Made by a program: the position numbers and the translations under genes
From: Clostridiales bacterium
GTDB taxonomy: Bacteria; Bacillota; Clostridia; Lachnospirales; Lachnospiraceae
Length of the DNA stretch: 10,662 nt
Direction: 5' to 3'
Assembly (NCBI GenBank): GCA_021203115.1
Contig: JAJQBV010000138.1
Span: forward strand, 9,256-19,917
Notes under the pieces: generated by a model
The model's database searches: none
Seen by the model: only the letters and a program-made list of their open reading frames with translations
Told to the model about the DNA's origin: nothing
In this document: positions 1 through 6,537 of the stretch, in pieces
Position numbering within the stretch: position 1 is the stretch's first letter
How the letters are laid out: each line of letters starts with the position of its first letter

Positions 1-20
1 GTATCATGGAATCATACAGT

Positions 21-59
21 GGGAGCCGCAGAGATGATTTTGCGGTTCCCGTTTCTTTT
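21..59 (+). terminator. Rho-independent terminator of an upstream gene
   Basis: Bases 21-30 (GGGAGCCGCA) pair with 41-50 (TGCGGTTCCC) in a 10-bp stem with one G-U pair. The loop is 10 nt (31-40), and a T-rich tail (GTTTCTTTT) follows at 51-59. The T tract lies on the right, so it ends rightward transcription, presumably from a gene left of the window. A leuS leader terminator is an alternative, because leuS genes of Gram-positive bacteria often carry T-box leaders. However, the T-box consensus is not intact here and any specifier region would lie outside the window. Confidence 0.65.
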
Positions 60-85
60 GTCTGAAATATTCTTTTTTCGTTTTG

Positions 86-114
86 TTGATTTCAACATCA
101 TGTTGTGATAAACT
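86..114 (+). promoter_or_regulatory. Probable sigma-A promoter for leuS
   Basis: TTGATT at 86-91 resembles a -35 box. It is followed, after 17 bases, by TAAACT at 109-114 as a -10 box (4 of 6 consensus matches). An alternative -10 is GATAAA at 107-112 with a short 15-base spacer. The site sits in an AT-rich stretch after the terminator and about 30 bases before the leuS start. It is the only clear candidate for driving leuS and perhaps the whole downstream gene run. This is a call by eye; no transcription start is known. Confidence 0.45.
93..105. promoter_or_regulatory. Palindrome between -35 and -10, possible operator
   Basis: CAACAT-C-ATGTTG is a perfect 6-bp inverted repeat around one central base. 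It lies wholly within the spacer of the proposed leuS promoter, where a bound repressor would block RNA polymerase. I do not recognise it as the box of a named regulator, and a repeat this short can arise by chance. Confidence 0.25.
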
Positions 115-146
115 TCTTGAATGGAATAATGAGGAGGAAATGAATT

Positions 147-2564
147 ATGACTGTACCTTATGATCACAAAGTTGTAGAACCGAAGTGGCAGAAAGTCTGG
201 GATGATGAGAAGGCTTTCGCCGCGACGGATGATTATTCAAAACCGAAATATTACGCGCTGGTAGAGTTCCCCTACCCTTCGGGACAGGGACTCCATGTGG
301 GACATCCGAGACCCTATACCGCGATGGATATCGTCTCCCGGAAGCGCCGGATGCAGGGATACAATGTTCTCTTCCCGATGGGATGGGACGCCTTCGGTCT
401 GCCGACGGAGAATTATGCGATCAAGAACAAGATTCATCCGGCGGTCGTGACAGAGAAGAATGTCGCCCGGTTTAAGGGACAGCTTCATTCTCTCGGATAC
501 TCCTTTGACTGGGACCGCGAGGTCAACACGACGGATCCGGAATATTACAAGTGGACTCAGTGGATTTTCTTACAGCTCTTTAAAAAGGGACTGGCATATA
601 AAAAGGAGATGCCTATCAACTGGTGCACATCCTGTAAGGCCGGCCTGGCGAACGAGGAGGTTGTAAACGGCGTCTGTGAGCGCTGCGGTTCTCCGGTGGT
701 ACGCAAGGTCAAGAGCGAGTGGATGTTAAAGATCACCGAGTATGCGGATAAACTCATCGAGGGGCTGGACGATGTGGATTACATCGAGCGTGTGAAGGTT
801 TCCCAGAAAAACTGGATCGGGCGTTCCACCGGCGCGGAGGTTGATTTCCCAATTAAGGGGAAGGAGGAGAAGCTGCGCATCTATACGACGCGGGCAGACA
901 CCCTTTTCGGTGTGACCTATATGGTCGTCTCCCCGGAGCATCCGTATCTGGATCAGTACAAGGATGAGATCAGAAACTGGGCTGAGATCGAGGCGTACCG
1001 CGAGCAGGCTGCCCGGAAGTCTGATTTTGAACGTGCGGAGCTCGCAAAGGACAAGACGGGCGTGGCGATCGACGGTCTGACCGCGATCAATCCGGTCAAC
1101 GGCGAGGAGGTTCCCATCTGGGTGTCCGACTATGTGCTGATGAGCTACGGCACGGGAGCCATCATGGCTGTTCCGGCGCATGACAGCAGAGACTGGGAGT
1201 TTGCGAAAAAGTTCGGTCTCCCGATCATTCAGGTCGTTGCGAAAAACGGCGAGGAAGTGGATGTAAACGAGGCCGCCTTCACCGATGTGGCGACCGGCGT
1301 GCTGGTAAACTCCGGCTTTTTAAACGGTCTGGAGGTGCGCGACGCGAAAAACAAGATGATCGCCTATCTGGAGGAGCAGGAAATCGGCGAGGCGAAGGTT
1401 AATTACAAACTGCGCGACTGGGTTTTCTCCCGCCAGAGATACTGGGGCGAGCCGATCCCGATCGTGGAGTGCGAGAAATGCGGGTTTGTCCCGATCGACG
1501 AGAGCGAGCTGCCGCTGCTTTTGCCGGAGGTGGACAGCTATATGCCGACGGACAACGGCGAGTCACCGCTGGCTGCCATGACAGACTGGGTTAACACCAA
1601 ATGCCCCTGCTGCGGCGGGCCGGCAAAGCGCGAGACGGACACCATGCCGCAGTGGGCGGGATCTTCATGGTATTTCCTGCGCTACACCGATCCGAAGAAC
1701 AAAAACGCGCTTGCGAGCAGGGAAACGCTGGAATACTGGATGCCGGTGGACTGGTACAACGGCGGCATGGAGCACACGACGCTCCACCTGCTGTATTCGC
1801 GGTTCTGGCACAAGTTCCTCTATGATGAGGGCGTAGTGCCCTGTCCGGAGCCCTATCAGAAGCGGACTTCCCACGGCATGATTCTGGGCGAGAACGGCGA
1901 GAAGATGTCAAAGTCCCGCGGAAATGTTGTCAATCCGGACGACATTGTCAACGAATACGGTGCGGATACGCTGCGCACCTACGAGATGTTTATCGGAGCC
2001 TTTGATCTGGCTGCCTCGTGGTCAGAGGACGGCGTGAAGGGCTGCCGCAGATTTCTGGAGCGCGTCTGGCGTCTGCAGGATATTGTGACGGAGGAGAGCG
2101 GATATTCCAGGGATCTGGAGACAAAGATGCACCAGACCATTAAGAAGGTATCCGATGACTTTGAAAATCTGAAATACAACACGGCGATTGCCGCGATGAT
2201 GGCGCTCATCAACGATTTTTACACGAAGGGAAGCGTCACAAAGGATGAGCTGAAGACGCTGGTGATTCTCCTGAATCCGGTGGCTCCTCACATCACGGAG
2301 GAGATCTGGAGCCGGATCGGCGGGGACGTACGGGTTGAACAGCAATCCTGGCCGGAATACGACTAGTCGAAGACCGTGGAGTCCACCGTGGAGATCGCGG
2401 TACAGATCAATGGCAAGACGCGCAGCACGATCGCGATCGCACGCGATGAGGCGAAGGACGCGGTTCTCGCGAAGGCGAAGGAGGCCGTGGCCGGAAGGCT
2501 GACCGGTACCGTCGTGAAGGAGATTTACGTTCCCGGAAGGATTGTAAATCTCGTGGTGAAATAA
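147..2564 (+). CDS. leuS: Leucyl-tRNA synthetase, interrupted by in-frame TAG at codon 740
   Basis: Cytoplasmic class I synthetase that charges tRNA-Leu with leucine. The full frame is 805 codons including the TAG, the usual bacterial LeuRS length. HIGH-type motif HVGH is at residues 50-53 and KMSKS at 586-590. Zinc-type cysteine pairs occur near residues 160-180 (CTSC, CERC) and 445-490 (CEKC, CPCC). The CP1 editing domain has the threonine-rich TTRADT at 247-252 and AHD, with the editing aspartate near residue 346. The ATG at 147 follows AGGAGG (132-137) with a 9-base gap. TAG at 2364-2366 is codon 740; the same frame then continues for 65 sense codons to TAA. That tail is a normal LeuRS C-terminal domain (NGKTRS, then YVPGRIVN), which contacts the tRNA elbow and long variable arm. 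If TAG stops translation, the product is 739 residues and lacks this domain. At this position I expect Glu (GAG) from B. subtilis LeuRS. lgt follows after 33 bases. Family identity is certain; the state of the product is not. Confidence 0.93.
2364..2366 (+). other. In-frame amber codon inside leuS
   Basis: TAG in the leuS frame lies between GAC (Asp739) and TCG. Homologous sequence resumes at once without frameshift or gap, so a single base change (probably GAG to TAG) explains it. The surrounding bases 2360-2369 form a perfect 10-base palindrome (CGACTAGTCG) that exists only because of the T. The stop falls in the linker between the anticodon-binding domain and the C-terminal domain. Confidence 0.9.
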
Positions 2565-2597
2565 AATCTATTTCGGAAAGAAGGAAGTATATAGTAT

Positions 2598-3392
2598 ATG
2601 AGAGTTGATCTGTTTTCCATCGGCAATTTTACGGTCCATACCTATGGGCTGATGATCGCGATCGCGATTATTCTGGCGGTGATTATCGCGATGAAACGGG
2701 CGGATAAACTGGAACTGGTAGGGGAGGAGGCGCTGAATCTTGCGATTATCTGCGTCGTCATCGGTTTTCTCGGCGCGAAGATTCTTTTTGTGCTGGAAAA
2801 TTTTCGGGCGTTTCTGGAGAGTCCGATGTCTGTCCTGGGTTCTTCCGGTTTTGTCGTGTACGGCGGGATCGTGATCGGGATTCTTGCGGTTTTCATTTAC
2901 TGCAGGTTTATCAAAAAGATCAGCTTCTTCCGCTATACGGATCTGCTGTTTCCCTCGGTTGCGCTTGCACAGGCGTTCGGGCGTATCGGGTGTTTCTTCG
3001 CGGGCTGCTGTTACGGGAAGGAGACGGACGCATGGTGGGGTGTTGTGTTTCCGAAGGGGAGCTTTGCGCCCGCGGGTGTGGCGCTGATTCCGACGCAGCT
3101 GATCTCCTCCGCCGGTGATTTTGCGATTTGCATCATCCTTCTGCTCTACAGCAGGAGGGCGAAAAAGGTCGGGGATGTCTCCGCAATGTAGCTGCTCCTA
3201 TACGGAATCGGCAGGTTCTGTGTGGAGATTCTGCGGGAAAACACGCAGGGCGGCGTAGGGATTTTTACAACGGCACAGATGTTTTCTTTTGTCTTTGCCG
3301 GTGCGGCGATTCTGCTGTTTCTGCGCAACCGGAGGAGCAGAAATGCCGAGGACTATGACTATAAGGAAAAGGTGTATTCGATCTGGCTGTAG
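2598..3392 (+). CDS. lgt: Prolipoprotein diacylglyceryl transferase, interrupted by in-frame TAG at codon 198
   Basis: Polytopic membrane enzyme that moves diacylglycerol from phosphatidylglycerol onto the lipobox cysteine of prolipoproteins, the first step of lipoprotein maturation. The full frame is 264 codons plus stop, typical for Lgt. Hydrophobic segments lie near residues 16-32, 46-66, 83-101, 118-128, 171-184 and 226-242. YGLM at 17-20 matches the essential Tyr region (E. coli Tyr26). GRIGCFFAGCCYG at 128-140 is the Lgt signature, with Arg129 as the E. coli Arg143 equivalent. It has Cys where E. coli has Asn146, and YGG at 88-90 where E. coli has HGG. TAG at 3189-3191 is codon 198. Beyond it lies the conserved Tyr202, Arg206, Glu210 set, spaced like E. 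coli Tyr235, Arg239, Glu243, and then the last membrane segment. A 197-residue product should therefore be inactive. AAGGAAG at 2581-2587 precedes the ATG by 10 bases. The terminal TAG overlaps the mnmA ribosome binding site. Confidence 0.92.
3189..3191 (+). other. In-frame amber codon inside lgt
   Basis: TAG stands between ATG (Met197) and CTG. The frame then continues for 66 sense codons with clear Lgt sequence (YGIGRF and onward). Compared with the B. subtilis Lgt segment before YSIGRF, the expected residue is an aromatic, probably Tyr (TAT or TAC, one change from TAG). It is the second such amber in consecutive genes, 825 bases after the leuS one. Confidence 0.9.
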
Positions 3393-3403
3393 GAGGTGTC
3401 GCT
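3390..3403 (+). promoter_or_regulatory. mnmA ribosome binding site overlapping the lgt stop
   Basis: TAGGAGGTG: the lgt terminal TAG (3390-3392) shares bases with AGGAGG (3391-3396), a near-perfect Shine-Dalgarno sequence. It lies 7 bases before the GTG at 3404 and decides that GTG as the mnmA start, since the next in-frame ATG (3428) already lies inside the PP-loop motif. Stop and start this close suggest translational coupling of lgt and mnmA. Confidence 0.8.
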
Positions 3404-4477
3404 GTGCAAAAGAAAGCGCTGATTGCCATGAGCGGCGGTGTGGATTCCAGTGTGGCGGCTTTTCTCATGAGGGAAGCGGGATACGAGTGCATCGGGGCGA
3501 CCATGAAGCTCTTTCAGAATGAGGACATCGGGATTCCGAGGGAGCACAGCTGCTGCTCGCTGGAGGATGTGGAGGATGCGCGCAGCGTCGCGTTTTCTCT
3601 GGGGATGCCTTACTATGTGTTTAACTTTGCGGAGCGGTTCGGGGAGGAGGTTATCGCGAATTTTATCTCCGCCTATGAGAACGGGCGGACGCCGAATCCC
3701 TGTATCGACTGCAACCGGTATCTGAAGTTTGAAAAACTGTTCCTGCGGGCGAAAGAGCTTTCCTGTGACTGTGTGGTGACCGGCCACTACGCGCGTATTG
3801 AGTGCGATGATGTGTCGGGGCGCTATCTGCTGAAGCGGGGAGCGGACGGGACAAAGGATCAGAGCTATGTCCTCTATTCCATGACGCAGGAGCAGCTGGC
3901 GCATGTGCAGTTCCCTCTGGGCGGTATGCCGAAGTCCGAGGTGCGTCGGATCGCGGAGGAACAAGGTTTTATCAATGCGAAAAAAGCGGACAGTCAGGAC
4001 ATCTGTTTTGTTCAGAGCGGGAAATACGGCGATTTTATCGAATCTTATACCGGAAAGAAGTACCCGGAAGGGGATTTCATCGACACGGATGGAAATGTTC
4101 TGGGACGGCACAGGGGGATTATCCGTTATACGATCGGTCAGAGGAAGGGCCTGGGAATCGCCGCGGACCGGCCGCTGTATGTGGTAAAAATCAACTCAGC
4201 GGATAACACGGTGACGCTGGGGTCGAATGAAGATCTCTTTTCCGCGGCACTGACTGCGCGGGATATCAATCTGATCTCCGTCAGACGGATGGATGCGCCG
4301 ATGCGTGTGCAGGCAAAGGTGAGATACCGCCATGTACCGCAGTGGGCGACTGTGACACAGTCCGATGAGGATACGATACATGTCGTCTTTGATGAGCCGC
4401 AGCGCGCAATCACAGCCGGTCAGGCCGTGGTGCTGTACGACGGGGATGTCGTCGTCGGAGGCGGGACGATTGTCTGA
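3404..4477 (+). CDS. mnmA: tRNA-specific 2-thiouridylase MnmA
   Basis: Cytoplasmic PP-loop ATPase that adenylates U34 of tRNA-Lys, -Glu and -Gln and replaces its 2-oxygen with sulfur delivered as a persulfide, improving decoding of A-ending codons. The 357-residue length is normal. SGGVDSS at 10-16 is the ATP-binding PP-loop. GRTPNPCIDCN holds Cys100 and TGHYAR follows near 126-131. KDQSYVLY near 151-158 contacts substrate. DSQDICFV holds the second catalytic cysteine, Cys201. HRGIIRYTIGQRKG begins the C-terminal beta-barrel region. The start is GTG, chosen for the strong AGGAGG 7 bases upstream and because the PP-loop follows at once. Its TGA overlaps the hydE ATG by one base. A long open frame on the opposite strand is only a shadow of codon bias. 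Nothing is broken or odd in the protein. Confidence 0.95.
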   Translation: MQKKALIAMSGGVDSSVAAFLMREAGYECIGATMKLFQNEDIGIPREHSCCSLEDVEDARSVAFSLGMPYYVFNFAERFGEEVIANFISAYENGRTPNPCIDCNRYLKFEKLFLRAKELSCDCVVTGHYARIECDDVSGRYLLKRGADGTKDQSYVLYSMTQEQLAHVQFPLGGMPKSEVRRIAEEQGFINAKKADSQDICFVQSGKYGDFIESYTGKKYPEGDFIDTDGNVLGRHRGIIRYTIGQRKGLGIAADRPLYVVKINSADNTVTLGSNEDLFSAALTARDINLISVRRMDAPMRVQAKVRYRHVPQWATVTQSDEDTIHVVFDEPQRAITAGQAVVLYDGDVVVGGGTIV

Positions 4478-5520
4478 TGATGAATAATATAGTAAAAAAG
4501 CTGTTCCGTGAGCACAGGCTCACGGAGACGGAATACATTGAATTAATTAAGCATTATGAGGAGACGGATCTCGCGAAATATCTGGCTGATGAGGCGCTTC
4601 GCCTCCGCCGGGAAATCTACGGCGACGCGGTTTATGTCCGCGGATTGATTGAGTTTACCAATATCTGTAAAAATGACTGTTTCTACTGCGGCATCCGGAA
4701 GAGCAACCCGAATGCAGAGCGTTATCGGCTGACGAAGGAAGAGATTCTGGACTGCTGCGAGAACGGTTATCATCTGGGATACCGCACGTTCGTCCTGCAG
4801 GGCGGCGAGGACGGATACTACACGGATACGCGTCTGTCGGATATCGTGCGGACGATCAAGGATCGTTTTCCGGACTGTGCAGTTACGCTTTCCGTCGGGG
4901 AGCGTTCTTTTGAGAGCTACCGGCTTCTCAAAGAGGCGGGAGCAGACCGGTATCTGCTGCGGCATGAGACCGCCGATGCGGAGCATTACCGCAGGCTCCA
5001 TCCGCCGGAGCTGTCATGGGAGAACCGGATGCGGTGTCTGCGGGATTTGAAGTATCTGGGCTATCAGGTGGGCGCCGGTTTTATGGTGGGGAGTCCGTAC
5101 CAGACGGCGGAATGTCTGGCAAAGGATCTTGTATTTTTGCAGGAGTTTCGTCCGGAGATGGTGGGAATCGGGCCGTTTATCCCGCATCATGACACGCAGT
5201 TTGCCGATGAACCGGCCGGCAGCGCAGAGCTGACCCTGTTTTTGCTTTCCGTTATCCGGATCATGCTGCCGCATGTGCTGCTTCCGGCGACGACGGCCCT
5301 GGGAACCTTAAGTCCCGTAGGGCGCGAGCGGGGAATGCTGGCCGGAGCCAATGTGGTTATGCCGAATCTGTCTCCGGTGAAGAACCGGAAACAGTACGAA
5401 CTGTACGACAACAAAATCTGTACCGGGGAGGAAGCGGCGGAGTGCCGCGGCTGTCTGGAGAACCGAATGAAATCCGTGGGATTTCGTCTGGTGACAGACC
5501 GGGGTAATTACAAACCTTAA
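4477..5520 (+). CDS. hydE: [FeFe]-hydrogenase maturation radical SAM enzyme HydE
   Basis: Radical SAM protein that works with HydG and HydF to build the diiron subcluster of the [FeFe]-hydrogenase H-cluster. In current models it acts on the iron-cysteine complex made by HydG. The 347-residue length fits. C64-x3-C68-x2-C71 (CKNDCFYC) binds the SAM-cleaving 4Fe-4S cluster. LQGGED near 108-113 is the glycine-rich SAM region. Cys315-x7-Cys323-x2-Cys326 matches the accessory cluster site of Thermotoga maritima HydE, present in some but not all HydEs. The related PylB and BioB lack this combination. ATG 4477 overlaps the mnmA stop (TGATG); ATG 4480 is an alternative start one codon later. GGAGG at 4457-4461 is rather far, so coupling to mnmA translation is likely. 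hydF, hydG and the hydrogenase itself are not in the window. A strong hairpin lies inside codons 10-17. Confidence 0.92.
   Translation: MMNNIVKKLFREHRLTETEYIELIKHYEETDLAKYLADEALRLRREIYGDAVYVRGLIEFTNICKNDCFYCGIRKSNPNAERYRLTKEEILDCCENGYHLGYRTFVLQGGEDGYYTDTRLSDIVRTIKDRFPDCAVTLSVGERSFESYRLLKEAGADRYLLRHETADAEHYRRLHPPELSWENRMRCLRDLKYLGYQVGAGFMVGSPYQTAECLAKDLVFLQEFRPEMVGIGPFIPHHDTQFADEPAGSAELTLFLLSVIRIMLPHVLLPATTALGTLSPVGRERGMLAGANVVMPNLSPVKNRKQYELYDNKICTGEEAAECRGCLENRMKSVGFRLVTDRGNYKP
4505..4526 (+). repeat. Perfect hairpin in the first codons of hydE
   Basis: TCCGTGAGC and GCTCACGGA are perfect 9-base complements around the 4-base loop ACAG. A further T-G pair is possible outside. No T run follows, so this is not a terminator. 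It begins 28 bases after the A of the first hydE ATG, in coding sequence (FREHRLTE), where a stable stem could affect ribosome entry or protect mRNA. Confidence 0.5.
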
Positions 5521-5541
5521 CACAATCGGAAAGGGCAGAGT

Positions 5542-6510
5542 ATGAGCGCAAACATCAATTCACAAAAAACGATCGAGGACGCGGAAAACATCGTCAAACT
5601 GATTATGGAGGATTATCAGAAGGGGCGCAACATCGATAAGAAAGATGATTTTTATGATCAGCCGAGCAAGGAAGTGATCATTGATATTATCGATAAGCTG
5701 ATGAAGATTGTGTATCCGGGCTATTTCCGCGATCGGGCATACAAGAGCTATAACGCCGAAAACCATCTGGCGACACTGATTGAGGACGTGATGTACCGCC
5801 TCCACAAACAGATCGTGCGGGTCGGGAAGTTTTCGCCGGATTACGAGAATGTCTGTCAGGAGAAGCTGGAGCACAAGGCGTATCAGATCACGCTGGAGTT
5901 TTTCCATCGGATTCCCATGATACGGGAATATCTGGAGGGCGATCTGGAGGCCGCGCTGGAGGGCGACCCGGCGGCACAGAATTTTGATGAGATTATTCTG
6001 GCCTACCCCGGTCTCTATGCGATTACCGTCAACCGTCTGGCTCACGAGCTTTTCCTCCTGAATGTTCCGCTGATTCCGAGAATCATGACGGAGCACGCAC
6101 ACAGCCTGACCGGTATTGATATCCATCCGGGCGCCACGATCGGGCGGCACTTTTTCATTGATCACGGAACGGGGATTGTTGTGGGAGAGACGACCGTCAT
6201 CGGCGACAACGTAAAGGTATATCAGGGCGTGACACTGGGCGCACTCTCCACGAAGGGCGGGCAGAAGCTGCGCCATGTGCGGCGGCATCCGACCATCGAG
6301 GACAATGTGACCATCTACTCCGGTGCGTCCATTCTGGGCGGCGAGACCGTGATCGGCAGAGACTCCGTCATCGGTTCCAACGCCTTTGTCACGAAGTCTA
6401 TTCCGGCCGGCACCCGCGTCAGCATCCGCCAGCAGGAGCTGCAGTTTTCCGGACAGAAAAAGAGCGGCGGAAATGAGTTTTCGGATGACACGTGGTTTTA
6501 TATCATATAG
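5542..6510 (+). CDS. cysE: Serine O-acetyltransferase
   Basis: Transfers acetyl from acetyl-CoA to L-serine, giving O-acetylserine, which cysteine synthase converts to cysteine. At 322 residues it is the long form with an extended helical N-terminal half (residues 1-190). GIDIHPGATIG (191-201) starts the left-handed beta-helix of hexapeptide repeats. DHGTGIVVGET (207-217) holds the catalytic His208 and RRHP holds His249, which correspond to E. coli His158 and His193. The chain ends in an acidic, then hydrophobic tail, SDDTWFYII. A C-terminal isoleucine is what SATs insert into the active site of cysteine synthase to form the cysteine synthase complex. The stop is TAG, with a TGA four codons further in frame. 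AAAGGG at 5530-5535 lies 6 bases before the ATG. The gene sits 21 bases after hydE and 27 before the topoisomerase B subunit. Feedback inhibition by cysteine is typical of the family but cannot be read from the sequence. Confidence 0.94.
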   Translation: MSANINSQKTIEDAENIVKLIMEDYQKGRNIDKKDDFYDQPSKEVIIDIIDKLMKIVYPGYFRDRAYKSYNAENHLATLIEDVMYRLHKQIVRVGKFSPDYENVCQEKLEHKAYQITLEFFHRIPMIREYLEGDLEAALEGDPAAQNFDEIILAYPGLYAITVNRLAHELFLLNVPLIPRIMTEHAHSLTGIDIHPGATIGRHFFIDHGTGIVVGETTVIGDNVKVYQGVTLGALSTKGGQKLRHVRRHPTIEDNVTIYSGASILGGETVIGRDSVIGSNAFVTKSIPAGTRVSIRQQELQFSGQKKSGGNEFSDDTWFYII

Positions 6511-6537
6511 AAAAATGCTTGAAAGAGGAATGAGAAC

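Noticed and set aside
13..34. T-box-like sequence upstream of leuS (AGTGGGAGCCGC)
   Set aside because: It resembles the T-box core AGGGTGGNACCGCG but has one extra base. The base after TGG is G, whereas the A73 discriminator of tRNA-Leu would call for T. The bases are also fully used in the terminator stem, and no specifier region is inside the window.
2360..2369. CGACTAGTCG palindrome at the leuS amber as a possible recombination or cloning scar
   Set aside because: The reading frame and length are undisturbed and the sequence differs from a normal leuS by one base at most, so an insertion or scar is not needed.
2655..2668. 14-base perfect palindrome in lgt with a GCGATCGC core, and another GCGATCGC at 2433-2440
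   Set aside because: It encodes alternating Ile and Ala in a membrane segment using ATC and GCG codons, which produces the palindrome automatically. Two copies are too few to claim a repeat family.
3359..4111. 250-codon open frame on the minus strand across mnmA
   Set aside because: It lies fully antisense to a well-supported gene, has no recognisable domain and no convincing ribosome binding site. Such shadows are common opposite GC-biased codons.
4477..5520. Reading hydE as pylB, which would tie the ambers to pyrrolysine biosynthesis
   Set aside because: PylB is a close HydE relative, but this protein has the C-terminal Cys315/Cys323/Cys326 cluster site typical of HydE, and no pylC, pylD, pylS or pylT lies nearby. 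HydE is much the better call.
5560..6288. 242-codon open frame on the minus strand across cysE
   Set aside because: Antisense shadow of cysE with low-complexity content and no family resemblance.
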